DNA from: PALSA-607 sp963737705
Lineage (GTDB): Bacteria; Actinomycetota; Actinomycetes; Acidothermales; Acidothermaceae
DNA: 64,000 nt
Reading direction: 5' to 3'
Assembly (NCBI GenBank): GCA_963737705.1
Contig: CAVTTP010000003.1
Coordinates: 434,001-498,000 of the forward strand
In this document: positions 1 to 9,242 of the stretch, piece by piece
How the letters are laid out: every line of letters begins with the position of its first letter
Position numbering within the stretch: the first letter of the stretch is position 1
Program-made: the position numbers and the translations under genes
The notes under the pieces: generated by a model
Seen by the model: only the letters and a program-made list of their open reading frames with translations
What the model was told of the DNA's origin: nothing
The model's database searches: none

Positions 1-285
1 CGCAAGTGGCGCGGCGAGCAGCCGACGTCCGCGCTTCCTGAGATCACTCACGCGGACGACGACTACGCACGGGCTGATCTCGCCGACGCGCTTCGTCGCC
101 TGTTGCCGACGTTGACACCGCGGCAACGTGCGGTGCTCGTCCTTCGGTACTACGAGGACCTCACCGAGACGGCGACGGCCGACGTGCTCGGCTGCTCCGT
201 CGGCACGGTGAAGAGCCAGACGTCGAAGGCGCTCGCGCGGTTGCGCTTGAGCACCGACCCACGGGTGACGGAGGCAGGACGATGA
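1..285 (+). CDS. SigE-family RNA polymerase sigma factor, C-terminal part (5' end outside window)
   Basis: The reading frame is open from the first base and ends in TGA at 283-285, so only the C-terminal 94 residues are seen. They hold sigma region 4: LTPRQRAVLVLRYYEDLTE is followed by the helix-turn-helix LGCSVGTVKSQTSKALARLR, which reads the -35 element. This pattern is typical of the actinobacterial SigE-type ECF group. The gene overlaps the next one by 4 bases (ATGA), so the membrane protein that follows is probably its co-translated partner. The target promoters are unknown. Confidence 0.9.
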   Translation, partial: RKWRGEQPTSALPEITHADDDYARADLADALRRLLPTLTPRQRAVLVLRYYEDLTETATADVLGCSVGTVKSQTSKALARLRLSTDPRVTEAGR

Positions 286-1433
286 TTCCGGACGACGAGA
301 GCGTGCGTCGTGCGATGCAGTCGATCGAGCCAGCGGGCTCGGATGTTCCTGGCCTGTTCGACAAAGTGGCTGCCGGGGCGCGGCGACGTCGGCGACAGCG
401 GTCAGTCGGCGCGGTGGTTGCAGCTGCCGTCGTGGTCGTGGCCGTCGCGTTGGTCCCGGCGCTCGGGCGCCACAACTCATCGGCGACCACTCAGCTCACG
501 GGACCGGCGCCAGTCGCCAGTTCGTCGCACGGGCCGAACTCGTCGGAACTGCGCGGCGGGCCGGTAGTTCCCGACCCGTCTGCAGTCGTGAGTGCGTCAT
601 CCGTTGCGTCAGCGCCGCTTGCACCGGAGTCGCCATCGCCGCCGCTGAGCAGCGCGCCACCGACGCTGCCGATCGCAACTGGTACTTGCGCCCCGGGGAT
701 CTCGGCGGCCACCCAAGTTGGGTCCGCCAAGCCGGTGCTGGTGACACCGGGTGCCAACACGCTTCACGTCAGCGTGGGGGAGCTTGTGACTTTCACGACA
801 GAAGGCGCGTGCGCAGCTAGCTATTTCTACTGGCCGGCGGCCGGGAGCGTGTTTGGCGCGCTTCTGCCGCCTTCGGCTATCAACCCCAGCAGCTTCGGCA
901 ACGCCCTCACCGCGACGGCGACGGGTACAGAGGAGTTGAGCCTGCGAGAGAAGGCGTGTGGTGACGGGGGGCCAACATGTCAGTCCCCGGCTGGTCCCAC
1001 CCTGGCGACCATCACGGTGACGGTTAGTCCCGCGACGGTGACGTTCGCCGATGCCACGACACCACCATCAACTCCGCTGCCGACCGCCACCTCGGGCTGC
1101 CCGACCGTACCCGCGAGTGGGCTCGCGGGCGATATTGAGGGAACTGCGTCCCAGGAAGGACTCGTGTTTGATGCAGTCGCGGGCGCCGCGGAGAAGTTGT
1201 ACGGCTCCTCGTCGTCCAACGGCACGGTTGAGATCACTGCCATTTACCCCGCCGCCGAGCGCACCGGGTTCGGCATTGTCGCCGACTCCATCTGCGGCAA
1301 GGCATTGGGTGATGACAGCTACGTGGTCGAGTTGCACATCCCGAATGCGGTCGGGAGCGCATCGATTGGCAGCGGCCAGGTGTTCGTTGCACAGTTCGCG
1401 ACCGGCTGGCAGGTCTGGCTCCGCTACCACTAA
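282..1433 (+). CDS. membrane-anchored protein coupled to the sigma factor, putative anti-sigma role
   Basis: The protein has 383 residues. A short cytoplasmic N-terminus (about 1-40) ends in an Arg-rich stretch, followed by one hydrophobic segment (about 41-61), a Ser/Pro/Ala-rich linker to about 130, and an outer domain with several cysteines. The ATG at 282 overlaps the sigma stop codon. The same architecture and 4-base overlap recur at 59499, also behind a SigE-family sigma factor. A role as anti-sigma factor or surface sensor is inferred from position and topology. I do not see a zinc-binding anti-sigma motif. Confidence 0.75.
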   Translation: MIPDDESVRRAMQSIEPAGSDVPGLFDKVAAGARRRRRQRSVGAVVAAAVVVVAVALVPALGRHNSSATTQLTGPAPVASSSHGPNSSELRGGPVVPDPSAVVSASSVASAPLAPESPSPPLSSAPPTLPIATGTCAPGISAATQVGSAKPVLVTPGANTLHVSVGELVTFTTEGACAASYFYWPAAGSVFGALLPPSAINPSSFGNALTATATGTEELSLREKACGDGGPTCQSPAGPTLATITVTVSPATVTFADATTPPSTPLPTATSGCPTVPASGLAGDIEGTASQEGLVFDAVAGAAEKLYGSSSSNGTVEITAIYPAAERTGFGIVADSICGKALGDDSYVVELHIPNAVGSASIGSGQVFVAQFATGWQVWLRYH

Positions 1434-1441
1434 GTAACCGG

Positions 1442-2509
1442 TTAGCGGTTGGCCAGTTCCTTGCGGACCAGTTCGGCGAAGTCGTCGACGTCTTGCTCTG
1501 TCGTGTCGAAGGCGCACACCCAACGCACTTCACCGGTCGCGCGGTCCCACGGGTAGAAAAACACCTGTTCCTGCAACCGCGCGGTCACGTCGGCCGGCAG
1601 GATCGCGTAGACGGAGTTCGCTTCCGGTTCGCGAGTGAGCTGCACCCCGGCGATGTCCCTGGTCGCGTCCGCCAACCGGCGTGCCATCGCATTCGCGTGC
1701 GTGGCGCTGCGCAACCATAGGTCGGTGCCGAAGAGCACCTCGAACTGCACGCCGATGAACCGCATCTTCGACGACAACTGCATGCCCGCCTTGCGCAAGA
1801 ACTCGACCCCAGCCACGGCATCTGGGTTGAGCACCACGATCCCCTCGCCGTACAGCAGGCCGTTCTTCGTCCCACCGAGGCTGACGACGTCGACGCCGAC
1901 GTCCGTCGTGAACGCACGAAGGGCGACCCCCAGGGCAGCAGCTGCGTTGGAAATTCGGGCGCCGTCCAGATGCACGAACATCCCCAACGAATGGGCGTGC
2001 TCGCATATCGCTGCGATCTCCGAAGGCGTGTAGACCGTGCCGAGCTCGGTGCTCTGGGTGATCGAGACGACGCGGGGCTGTGCGTGGTGCACGTCGCCAA
2101 AGCCCCAAGCGTGGACGTCGATCAGTGCGGGCGTGAGCTTGCCGTCGGGCGTCGTCACCGAGAGCAGCTTCAGCCCAGCGATCTTTTCTGCCGCACCGCA
2201 CTCGTCGACATTGATGTGAGCCGATTCCGCGCAGATCACCGCGTCCCAGCGCTTCGTCATTGCCTGCAACGACACGACGTTGGCGCCGGTGCCGTTGAAA
2301 ACGAAGAGCACCTCGGCGTCCGTACCGAAATGTCCGCGCAGCACCTCAACGGCGGCCGCCGTGTAGGGGTCGCCGCCGTAGCTGCCCACGTGCCCGCCGT
2401 TTGCGAGGGCCAGTGCAGAGAGGATTTCGGGGTGAACGCCCGCGTAGTTGTCGCTGGCGAACCCGCGGCGGGCCGGATCGTGGTGCTGCCCGTTCAGTTC
2501 GTCAGCCAT
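1442..2509 (-). CDS. ltaE: low-specificity L-threonine aldolase family PLP enzyme
   Basis: The 355-residue fold-type I PLP enzyme probably cleaves L-threonine or L-allo-threonine to glycine and acetaldehyde. It starts with the family signature FASDNYAGVHPEIL. It has the aspartate-containing motif FVHLDGARISNAA and the PLP lysine in SLGGTKNGLL. It is the last gene of a leftward operon and its start lies inside the end of the SDR gene (16-base overlap), so translation is probably coupled. A related beta-eliminating lyase activity cannot be excluded. Confidence 0.85.
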   Translation of the reverse strand: MADELNGQHHDPARRGFASDNYAGVHPEILSALALANGGHVGSYGGDPYTAAAVEVLRGHFGTDAEVLFVFNGTGANVVSLQAMTKRWDAVICAESAHINVDECGAAEKIAGLKLLSVTTPDGKLTPALIDVHAWGFGDVHHAQPRVVSITQSTELGTVYTPSEIAAICEHAHSLGMFVHLDGARISNAAAALGVALRAFTTDVGVDVVSLGGTKNGLLYGEGIVVLNPDAVAGVEFLRKAGMQLSSKMRFIGVQFEVLFGTDLWLRSATHANAMARRLADATRDIAGVQLTREPEANSVYAILPADVTARLQEQVFFYPWDRATGEVRWVCAFDTTEQDVDDFAELVRKELANR

Positions 2510-3201
2510 ATGCGCTCCCCATTTACTCCACTAGCCGGCTTGTTCCAGAGGCTGACAATCGAGTCAGCCAGGTCCTCGACGTAGGTGTAGCCGGCGAACG
2601 TCGCGTCGGGCTTGGCGTCGCGCATCTGCGGCGTCAGCAGCGCCTTGACCACGACGATCGTTGCTGCTGCCTCCGAGCCGCGGAACGAATCGGCGACGGC
2701 GAGCGTCCACGCTTCTGCGGCTGCCTTCGCCGCGGCGTAGGACGCATTCTTCGCAGTCGGCCGCGACGCCTCGGCCGCCGACACCAGCACGAACCGGCCC
2801 AGCGGGCTCGACCGAAGCTGGTCGTGAAATGCGCGCGTCGTGTTTTGCACCGTTGACACGAGCAGGCCAGACAACCAGTCCCAGTCGGCGAGGTCAGTTT
2901 CGGTGATTCCCTTTCCACCGCGCCAACCGCCGACGAGATGCACCACGCCGTCAACGCGGCCGAACCGAGCGGTGACCGAGTCGGCCCACGCCTTCGTCAC
3001 CGGACCGTCGAGCAGGTCGAGCGCGTACGCGTCGATCTGGCCGCCTGCTTCACCGATTTCGCGAACCAAGTCCTCAGTCGCGTCGAGCGAACGGTCCGCG
3101 GTCACGACGATCGCACCGGCCGCAGACAGCCGGCGGACGACGGCGGCTCCCGCCCCACCGCCTGCTCCCGCAACAACGACGACCGCGTCGGCGAGGCTCA
3201 T
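2494..3201 (-). CDS. SDR family oxidoreductase
   Basis: The 235-residue protein is a short-chain dehydrogenase/reductase. Its Rossmann start has the glycine motif VAGAGGGAGAAVVRRL, and the active site is seen as Ser in LVSAAEAS and YxxxK in SYAAAKAAAEAW. The start codon overlaps the stop of the upstream 716-residue gene by 4 bases (ATGA on the minus strand), and its 3' end overlaps the aldolase gene. This three-gene set is, to my knowledge, conserved in actinobacteria. The substrate is unknown. Confidence 0.85.
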   Translation of the reverse strand: MSLADAVVVVAGAGGGAGAAVVRRLSAAGAIVVTADRSLDATEDLVREIGEAGGQIDAYALDLLDGPVTKAWADSVTARFGRVDGVVHLVGGWRGGKGITETDLADWDWLSGLLVSTVQNTTRAFHDQLRSSPLGRFVLVSAAEASRPTAKNASYAAAKAAAEAWTLAVADSFRGSEAAATIVVVKALLTPQMRDAKPDATFAGYTYVEDLADSIVSLWNKPASGVNGERIWLTN

Positions 3202-5348
3202 GCGTTGACCGCCGTGATGCCTCGGGTCGACTCGATGACGTCGCCGAGCTTGCGGCGCAACGCTTCGTAGAACACGTTCAGCGGGAACTCATCTGGCAGG
3301 ACCAGATCGACGAGTCCCTTGGGCGGTCCGTCCAGTGGCAAGGCCGACGCGCCACGAGCCCACACCGACACCGGATTTGGCGCCACGTAACGCGACACGA
3401 ACTCGTGGCCCGCGAGCCAGTAGCCGACGCGCGAGCGGTCGATGCCGTCGCGGTAGAGCGCCTCGACCTCGCGGCCGAGATCGGTGACGGCCGACGCAAC
3501 ACGCGACCAGTCGATCGATAGCGTGTTGTCGGTCCATTGCAGGACGCCATTCTTGTGCAAGTACGCGAACAACAATTGACCGCCGAGACCGTCGTAGTTT
3601 CTTACCCGGTCGCCAGTGATAGGGAAGCGAAACAGCCGGTCGAAAAGCACGGCGTACTGCACGAGTTCGCCATACGGGGTTGCGTTCGAAGCCTCGAGGT
3701 CGACGGCCTGTGCGAACGCCTGCAGGTCGCAGCGCAACTCTTCGAGCGAGTACATCCAGTACGGCATCCGCTGCTTGATCATGAATGGGTCGAACGGCAG
3801 GTCACCGTGGCTGTGCGTGCGGTCGTGGATGAGATCCCACAGCACGAAGGTGTTTTGCGCGAGTGCCTGGTTGTCGATGAGGCGCTCGGCGGCCGGTGGC
3901 AACGACAGCTTCAACGTGTCGGCTGCGGCTGCACTGACGCGCCGGAAACGGGCCGCCTCGCGGTCACAGAAAATCGCACCCCACGTGAAGCGAGGCACTT
4001 CGCGAACCGCCACTGTCTCGGGGAACAACACCGCCGAGTTCGTGTCGTACCCGGCCGTGAAGTCGACGAATGAGATGGGTACGAACATCGAGTTGTCGTA
4101 GCGCGTCGCCTCCAACGAGGCGACGAAGTCGGGCCACACGACGCGGATCACAACGGCCTCGAAGTTGCGGTCGGGGTTGCCGTTCTGCGTGTACATCGGG
4201 AAAACCACGAGGTGCTCGAGTCCGTTGACCCGCGCCAATTCGGGGCGGAAAGCCAGCAACGAATCGAGGAAATCGGGCACCGCGAATCCGCTGTCGCGCC
4301 AACGTTCGAGATCCAAAATCACGGCGTCCAGATACGCAGCGTCGTGCTCGAAGTGGGGCCGCAATGCTTCGATCGCCGAGACCACGTTGTCGACTTCGGC
4401 GGTCGCGGCTGAAGCAGCCGACTCGCCATGAGTCGCCACATCGAGCGAGCCGTCCTTGGCCTGCAGCCCGCGCAGCGTGCCCACCGCTTCCTTCAGAGCC
4501 ACCCAGCCGGGGTGGTCCAAGAGCCAGGACGAAGCGGCACCCGCAACATCCGGCACAGCACCTGACGCGGCCCACGTGATCGCGTTGGTCCACAGTTGAC
4601 GATGGTCGTAGTCGCCAATCGAGTCGTCGCCGAACAGGTCGGAATCCGCGAACACCACGAGGCGGCCGAGCCCGAACTGCAGGGCAACCGCCAGTGGCTG
4701 GTCGGCCGGGTCAGCGGAGCTAGACGTTTTCGCCAGCACCACGGCGTCCGGATTAGTGATCGACAGCACGCCGGAACGGTAGAAGCACGCTTCGGAGACC
4801 CGGGCGAGCACATCGGCTTTCCCTCGCTGGCGCGGCAGGGAAGCGCGCACCCACGCGACCACGCCTTGGTGGTTCGAAGCGGTGTCTTGAACCGTCACGT
4901 TCGTCGGCCTGACACCGAACCGCTCGAGGAGATCCACGAGGTTGTTGCCGTACTTGTCCTGCTCGCACTCGGCCAGCACGACCAGCCCCCCGCCGTCCCG
5001 GACGAACGTCTCGAGAGCGTCGATCTCATCGGCAGACAGCACAGCCGATCCGATGCCGGTGACGCGTTCCCAGGTGCCATCGGACGGATGCGCCACGACC
5101 ACGACATCGCGATCGGCCAGCGCGGCCAAAGTCAGCGGCCCGGAGATGTGCGGGTCGACCCGCATGCCTCGTTCGCGCAATGCGGCCGCGGCCTTGAGGT
5201 AACCCGCGTCACCGGGGTGCCGGGGGTTCATCTCGGCGACCGTCTCGACCCGGATGCTCCACGCCTCGCTGTGGGCCTCGTCGAACAACACGCTCGGAAA
5301 CGTGCGTCGGGAGCGGGAAACAGCGGGTGACAACAGTGGCTGGCTCAC
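3198..5348 (-). CDS. conserved actinobacterial protein, probably DUF6421 family, with GATase-like N-terminal domain
   Basis: The 716-residue protein has an N-terminal domain of about 270 residues that resembles a class I amidotransferase-like fold (VVVVAHPSDGTWE, FVRDGGGLVVLAECEQD, LGRLVVFADSDLFGDD) without an obvious catalytic cysteine. The long C-terminal part has a His-rich stretch (LIHDRTHSHGDLPFD). I recognise the C-terminal part as DUF6421 from memory of its usual neighbours, an SDR and a threonine aldolase. The GTG start has a TAGGCT -10 box at 5361-5356 only 8 bases away, so the operon is probably leaderless. The function is unknown. Confidence 0.75.
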   Translation of the reverse strand: MSQPLLSPAVSRSRRTFPSVLFDEAHSEAWSIRVETVAEMNPRHPGDAGYLKAAAALRERGMRVDPHISGPLTLAALADRDVVVVAHPSDGTWERVTGIGSAVLSADEIDALETFVRDGGGLVVLAECEQDKYGNNLVDLLERFGVRPTNVTVQDTASNHQGVVAWVRASLPRQRGKADVLARVSEACFYRSGVLSITNPDAVVLAKTSSSADPADQPLAVALQFGLGRLVVFADSDLFGDDSIGDYDHRQLWTNAITWAASGAVPDVAGAASSWLLDHPGWVALKEAVGTLRGLQAKDGSLDVATHGESAASAATAEVDNVVSAIEALRPHFEHDAAYLDAVILDLERWRDSGFAVPDFLDSLLAFRPELARVNGLEHLVVFPMYTQNGNPDRNFEAVVIRVVWPDFVASLEATRYDNSMFVPISFVDFTAGYDTNSAVLFPETVAVREVPRFTWGAIFCDREAARFRRVSAAAADTLKLSLPPAAERLIDNQALAQNTFVLWDLIHDRTHSHGDLPFDPFMIKQRMPYWMYSLEELRCDLQAFAQAVDLEASNATPYGELVQYAVLFDRLFRFPITGDRVRNYDGLGGQLLFAYLHKNGVLQWTDNTLSIDWSRVASAVTDLGREVEALYRDGIDRSRVGYWLAGHEFVSRYVAPNPVSVWARGASALPLDGPPKGLVDLVLPDEFPLNVFYEALRRKLGDVIESTRGITAVNA

Positions 5349-5375
5349 AACGGCCAGCCTACAGATCGCGCCGGA

Positions 5376-5792
5376 TCAGAACTGCGCGCGTGACTGTGCA
5401 GGCAGTGGCGGCTGGACGTGAGTCGCCCCGCGCTTCCAGATGTCGCGCAAGGCCCACGGCATCACGACGACGACCCAGATGCCCGCACCGATGATCCCGA
5501 TCCCCGAAGCGACGCCAAGGGCAAAGACGGGCAGTGGCACGAGGAGGAGGAACGTGGCGATCATCCGGCCGGCCGGGCCGAACGTGCCGTCGGTCTTCTT
5601 CCAGCGCGAGTAGGTCATCAGGGCTGCGGCGGTCTCAGGGTCGGTGGTTCGGCGCTCGGCCGCCGACAAAAGCTCCGTGTCGGACGCGCGCCGACCGCGG
5701 GCAGGGCACGCCGCACACCGCTGCACCTGGCTCGCCGGTGCGATTCCGCACGGGCATGGGTGCTGGGCTGCCAAAGTCTGCTCGGCCGTCAC
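5376..5792 (-). CDS. small membrane protein with N-terminal Cys-rich motif
   Basis: The 138-residue protein has four cysteines near the start (HPCPCGIAP and RCAACPARG), which could form a small zinc ribbon. Two adjacent hydrophobic segments follow at about residues 79-112. It reads leftward, back-to-back with the cysteine desulfurase gene. I recognise no family. Confidence 0.6.
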   Translation of the reverse strand: MTAEQTLAAQHPCPCGIAPASQVQRCAACPARGRRASDTELLSAAERRTTDPETAAALMTYSRWKKTDGTFGPAGRMIATFLLLVPLPVFALGVASGIGIIGAGIWVVVVMPWALRDIWKRGATHVQPPLPAQSRAQF

Positions 5793-5891
5793 GGTCGTGT
5801 CATCGGCAACTTGACCTCAGGCGTTGAGGGCTGACTTGATCGAACCTTGACGGTCGGTGAGCGCCCACCAAGCGGCTACGCTGGTCGGGTA

Positions 5892-7109
5892 ATGGACACC
5901 GTCGACGTGCCTGGCGCCGTATACCTCGACCACGCGGCCACCACTCCGATGGTGCCGGCCGCTCTTGCCGCCATGACCGAGCAACTGCGCGTGGTCGGGA
6001 ACCCCTCGTCGCTGCACCGGGCTGGTCGCACCGCCCGCCGGGTCGTTGAGGAGTCTCGCGAGGCCATCGCCCAGGCGCTGGGCGCGCGTCCGAGCGAGGT
6101 TGTCTTCACCTCGGGCGGCACCGAAGCCGACAACCTGGCCGTGAAAGGCCTCTTCTGGGCGCGCCGTACTGCCGATCCGCGCCGGGTGCGGATCCTCGCC
6201 AGCGCCGTCGAGCACCACGCCGTGCTCGATTGCGTCGAGTGGCTCGCTGGCCACGATGGCGCCGAGCCGGTCTGGCTGGACGTCGATGAGATGGGTCGGG
6301 TGCGGCCCGAAACGGTCCGTGCAGCGATCGAGTCCGACCCCGAGTCGGTTGCCCTCGTCACGGTCATGTGGGCCAACAACGAGGTCGGCACCGTGCAGCC
6401 GATCGCCGAGATCGTGGCTATCGCCCACAGCTACGGGATCCCCGTGCACTCCGACGCCGTGCAGGCGGTTGGTCAGCTGCCCATCAACTTCGCAGCAAGT
6501 GGTCTCGACGCGTTGACGATCTCCGGGCACAAGGTCGGCGGCCCGCTCGGTGTCGGCGCGTTGATCGTCGCCCGCGACCTCTTACTTACGCCGGTGTTGC
6601 ACGGCGGCGGGCAGGAGCGCGACCTGCGTTCGGGCACGCTCGACACTCCGGCGATCGCCGGGTTCGCCGCTGCGGTGCAAGACGCGGTCGCCTCGCAGCC
6701 GGCGCGTGCGGCCGCTCTCGTCGAACTACGCGAGGACCTCGTACGGCGGGTCCTGACCGCCGTCCCCGATGCAGTGTTGAACGGCGACCCAGGCGTCGAG
6801 GCGTCCGAGCGGCTGCCGGGCAACGCGCATTTCGGATTTCCCGGGTGCGAGGGCGATGCCTTGCTGATGCTGCTCGATGCGCGTGGGGTCGAGTGCTCGA
6901 CCGGATCGGCCTGCACGGCAGGAGTCGCGCGCCCGAGCCACGTGCTGCTGGCGATGGGGTCTGACGACGAGCGCGCGCGTGGCACCTTGCGGTTCTCACT
7001 CGGCCATACCTCAACTGAAGCGGACGTCGATGCGTTGCTCGCCGTTTTGCCCAGCGCGGTCGAGCGGGCGAAGCGCGCTGGCGTCGTCGCGTCGGCGAGT
7101 CGGCGGTAG
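5892..7109 (+). CDS. iscS: cysteine desulfurase (IscS/NifS type)
   Basis: This PLP enzyme takes sulfur from cysteine as a protein persulfide and delivers it for tRNA thiolation and Fe-S cluster assembly. The 405-residue protein shows YLDHAATTPM at the start, the PLP lysine in TISGHKVGGPLG and the persulfide cysteine in the loop ECSTGSACTAG. I chose ATG 5892 because the conserved YLDHAATT begins 12 residues later and a TACGCT -10 box lies at 5877-5882. A TTG start at 5847 would add 15 unlikely residues. mnmA follows after 3 bases and is the likely sulfur client. Confidence 0.92.
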   Translation: MDTVDVPGAVYLDHAATTPMVPAALAAMTEQLRVVGNPSSLHRAGRTARRVVEESREAIAQALGARPSEVVFTSGGTEADNLAVKGLFWARRTADPRRVRILASAVEHHAVLDCVEWLAGHDGAEPVWLDVDEMGRVRPETVRAAIESDPESVALVTVMWANNEVGTVQPIAEIVAIAHSYGIPVHSDAVQAVGQLPINFAASGLDALTISGHKVGGPLGVGALIVARDLLLTPVLHGGGQERDLRSGTLDTPAIAGFAAAVQDAVASQPARAAALVELREDLVRRVLTAVPDAVLNGDPGVEASERLPGNAHFGFPGCEGDALLMLLDARGVECSTGSACTAGVARPSHVLLAMGSDDERARGTLRFSLGHTSTEADVDALLAVLPSAVERAKRAGVVASASRR

Positions 7110-7112
7110 GTC

Positions 7113-8198
7113 GTGAAGGTTCTTGCCGCCATGTCTGGTGGCGTCGACTCTGCTGTTGCTGCCGCGCGGGCCGTTGACGCCGGCCATGACGTCACCGGCG
7201 TCCATCTCGCTTTGTCGAAGTCGCCTCAGTCGCATCGTCTCGGTGCGCGCGGTTGCTGCACGGTCGAGGATGCACACGATGCGCGACGCGCGGCCGACGT
7301 GCTCGGCATCCCGTTCTATGTGTGGGACCTCGCTGAGCGGTTCGCCGACGACGTGGTTAAGGACTTCATCGACGAGTACGCAGCGGGCCGCACGCCAAAC
7401 CCGTGCCTGCGTTGCAACGAGCGGATCAAGTTCGCCGCAGTTCTCGACAAGGCGCTGGCACTCGGTTTCGACGCCGTATGCACGGGTCACTATGCGCAAC
7501 TGATCGACGGCCCGGACGGTCGTGAGATGCACCGCGCGGTCGATCCCGACAAGGATCAGTCGTACGTGCTCGGCGTCTTGACATCGACGCAGCTCGCTCA
7601 TGCAATGTTCCCCCTCGGTGATACCCCGAAGTCTGGCGTTCGTGCCGAAGCGGCTCGTCGTGGGCTCGCGTTGGCGGAGAAGCCCGACAGTCACGACGTG
7701 TGCTTCATCCCGGACGGCGACACCGCGGGTTTCTTGCAGCGGCAGCTGTCTTCGCTGGGTGATGTCAGCGGCTCCATCGTGGACAGTTCAGGGGAGACGC
7801 TCGGCTCGCACGACGGTGTGTACGCGTTCACCGTCGGCCAGCGCCGTGGGTTGCGCATCGGCACCCCAGCATCCGACGGCCGACCTCGCTACGTGCTCGA
7901 CGTTTCGCCGGTGACCCGAACGGTCACGGTCGGCACAGCCGAAGATCTCGACGTCCGCGGAGTTGTCGGCGTTCGCCCGCGTTGGTGCGGGCCCGCGCCT
8001 GTCGGGCCAGTTGAGTGTCTGGTGCAGTTGCGGGCCCACGGCGAGCCGGTGCCTGCGGTCGTGCGGGTGATCGACAGCGATCGTCTCGATGTCGAGTTGA
8101 TGGTTCCCGCGCGAGGTATCGCACCGGGTCAAGCGGTCGTCGTCTATGACGGCACGCGGGTCGTCGGCTCAGCGACCATCGACACCACCTCGCGCTGA
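7113..8198 (+). CDS. mnmA: tRNA-specific 2-thiouridylase MnmA
   Basis: MnmA activates U34 of Lys, Glu and Gln tRNAs with ATP and inserts sulfur. The 361-residue protein has the PP-loop SGGVDSAVAAARA, the first catalytic cysteine in NPCLRCNERIKF and the second in HDVCFIPDGDT. The GTG start lies 3 bases after the cysteine desulfurase stop codon, so the sulfur donor and the thiolase are made together. The length and the C-terminal beta-barrel region fit the family. Confidence 0.93.
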   Translation: MKVLAAMSGGVDSAVAAARAVDAGHDVTGVHLALSKSPQSHRLGARGCCTVEDAHDARRAADVLGIPFYVWDLAERFADDVVKDFIDEYAAGRTPNPCLRCNERIKFAAVLDKALALGFDAVCTGHYAQLIDGPDGREMHRAVDPDKDQSYVLGVLTSTQLAHAMFPLGDTPKSGVRAEAARRGLALAEKPDSHDVCFIPDGDTAGFLQRQLSSLGDVSGSIVDSSGETLGSHDGVYAFTVGQRRGLRIGTPASDGRPRYVLDVSPVTRTVTVGTAEDLDVRGVVGVRPRWCGPAPVGPVECLVQLRAHGEPVPAVVRVIDSDRLDVELMVPARGIAPGQAVVVYDGTRVVGSATIDTTSR

Positions 8199-8267
8199 CC
8201 TTCGTCCCGCGTTCATCGCTGGGACTGGTGGATTGCTCGTCTTCAGCGCAGACTCAGGATGCCGCTC

Positions 8268-8331
8268 TAGATTGCTCGGCGTGCGACTGTTTAGCGTGCG
8301 AGCGTTCTGCAGAGACGGAATCTTCCCTTGA
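8268..8331 (+). promoter_or_regulatory. leaderless promoter with 16-codon leader ORF stop-start coupled to the ABC transporter
   Basis: A -10 box TAGATT at 8268-8273 is followed at 8281 by GTG, the right distance for a leaderless transcript. GTG opens a short ORF (VRLFSVRAFCRDGIFP) that ends at TGA 8329-8331. That stop overlaps the TTG start of the ABC ATPase (TTGA, 8328-8331). The arrangement suggests that the ATPase start is reached by ribosomes that terminate on the leader. The signals are seen directly. A regulatory role, for example response to ribosome stalling, is inferred. Confidence 0.5.
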
Positions 8332-9236
8332 TAGAAGTACGTGGCCTGACCAAGCGCTACGCCGGTCGCACGGTCGTTGATGATCTCTCGTTCGAGGTCA
8401 TGCCAGGTGTCGTCACAGGATTCCTTGGTCCCAACGGAAGCGGCAAGACGACAACTGCTCGCATGATCCTTGGGCTGACCCGAAGTGACGCGGGGGTCGC
8501 GACGATCAACGGACGGCGTTACCACGAGTTGTCGCGACCGTTATGCGAGCTCGGTGCGTTGATCGATTCGGGCGGGGTGAATCCGAGCCGCACTGCAGTT
8601 GAACATTTGCGCTGGCTGGCTGCTGCCAACGACATCTCGCGTTCGCGTGCTGATGAGGTGCTGGGGATCGTCGGTCTGGAGAGTGCCGCGGGGCGTAAGG
8701 TCGGCGGCTTCTCACTCGGCATGCGGCAGCGGCTGGGTATCGCAGCGGCCCTGATTGGCGATCCGCCGGTCTTGATCCTCGACGAACCGATCAACGGCCT
8801 CGACCCCGAAGGCATTCGTTGGATCCGCGGGTTCATGCAGGGCCTCGCGGCTGATGGGCGCACGGTGTTGGTCGCGAGCCACTTGATGAGCGAGATGGCG
8901 CTGACCGCAAGCGCACTGATTGTGATCGGTGCGGGTCGGTTGATCGCCGCGGAGAGTGTGACCGACTTCGTCGAGCGCGCGGTTTCGTCGGTGCGCGTGC
9001 GAAGCCCCCAACTCGATGAGCTCGAGATTGCACTGTCTGTAGAGGGGGTCTCGTTGTGGCGCGATGGCGATGCTCTCGAGGTCGTCGGTCTGAGCATCGA
9101 GCAGATCGGGTCGATGGCGTCTCGAGTCGGCGCGACTCTGTTCGAGCTATCGCCGCAACGCGCGTCGTTGGAGGACGCTTTCATGCAGTTGACATGCGAT
9201 ACGGCTGAGTTCGCCACCCGTCGTCAGGCGAGCTGA
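8328..9236 (+). CDS. ABC transporter ATP-binding protein
   Basis: The 302-residue ATPase is of the bacitracin/antibiotic-exporter type. It has Walker A GPNGSGKTTTAR, signature FSLGMRQRLGIA and Walker B VLILDEP followed by INGLDPEGI, with a C-terminal extension from about residue 215. The start is TTG 8328, since IEVRGLTKRYAG begins straight after it and no ATG is near. It pairs with the permease that starts 6 bases downstream. The substrate (drug, peptide or lipid) cannot be told. Confidence 0.9.
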   Translation: MIEVRGLTKRYAGRTVVDDLSFEVMPGVVTGFLGPNGSGKTTTARMILGLTRSDAGVATINGRRYHELSRPLCELGALIDSGGVNPSRTAVEHLRWLAAANDISRSRADEVLGIVGLESAAGRKVGGFSLGMRQRLGIAAALIGDPPVLILDEPINGLDPEGIRWIRGFMQGLAADGRTVLVASHLMSEMALTASALIVIGAGRLIAAESVTDFVERAVSSVRVRSPQLDELEIALSVEGVSLWRDGDALEVVGLSIEQIGSMASRVGATLFELSPQRASLEDAFMQLTCDTAEFATRRQAS

Positions 9237-9242
9237 CGCGCG

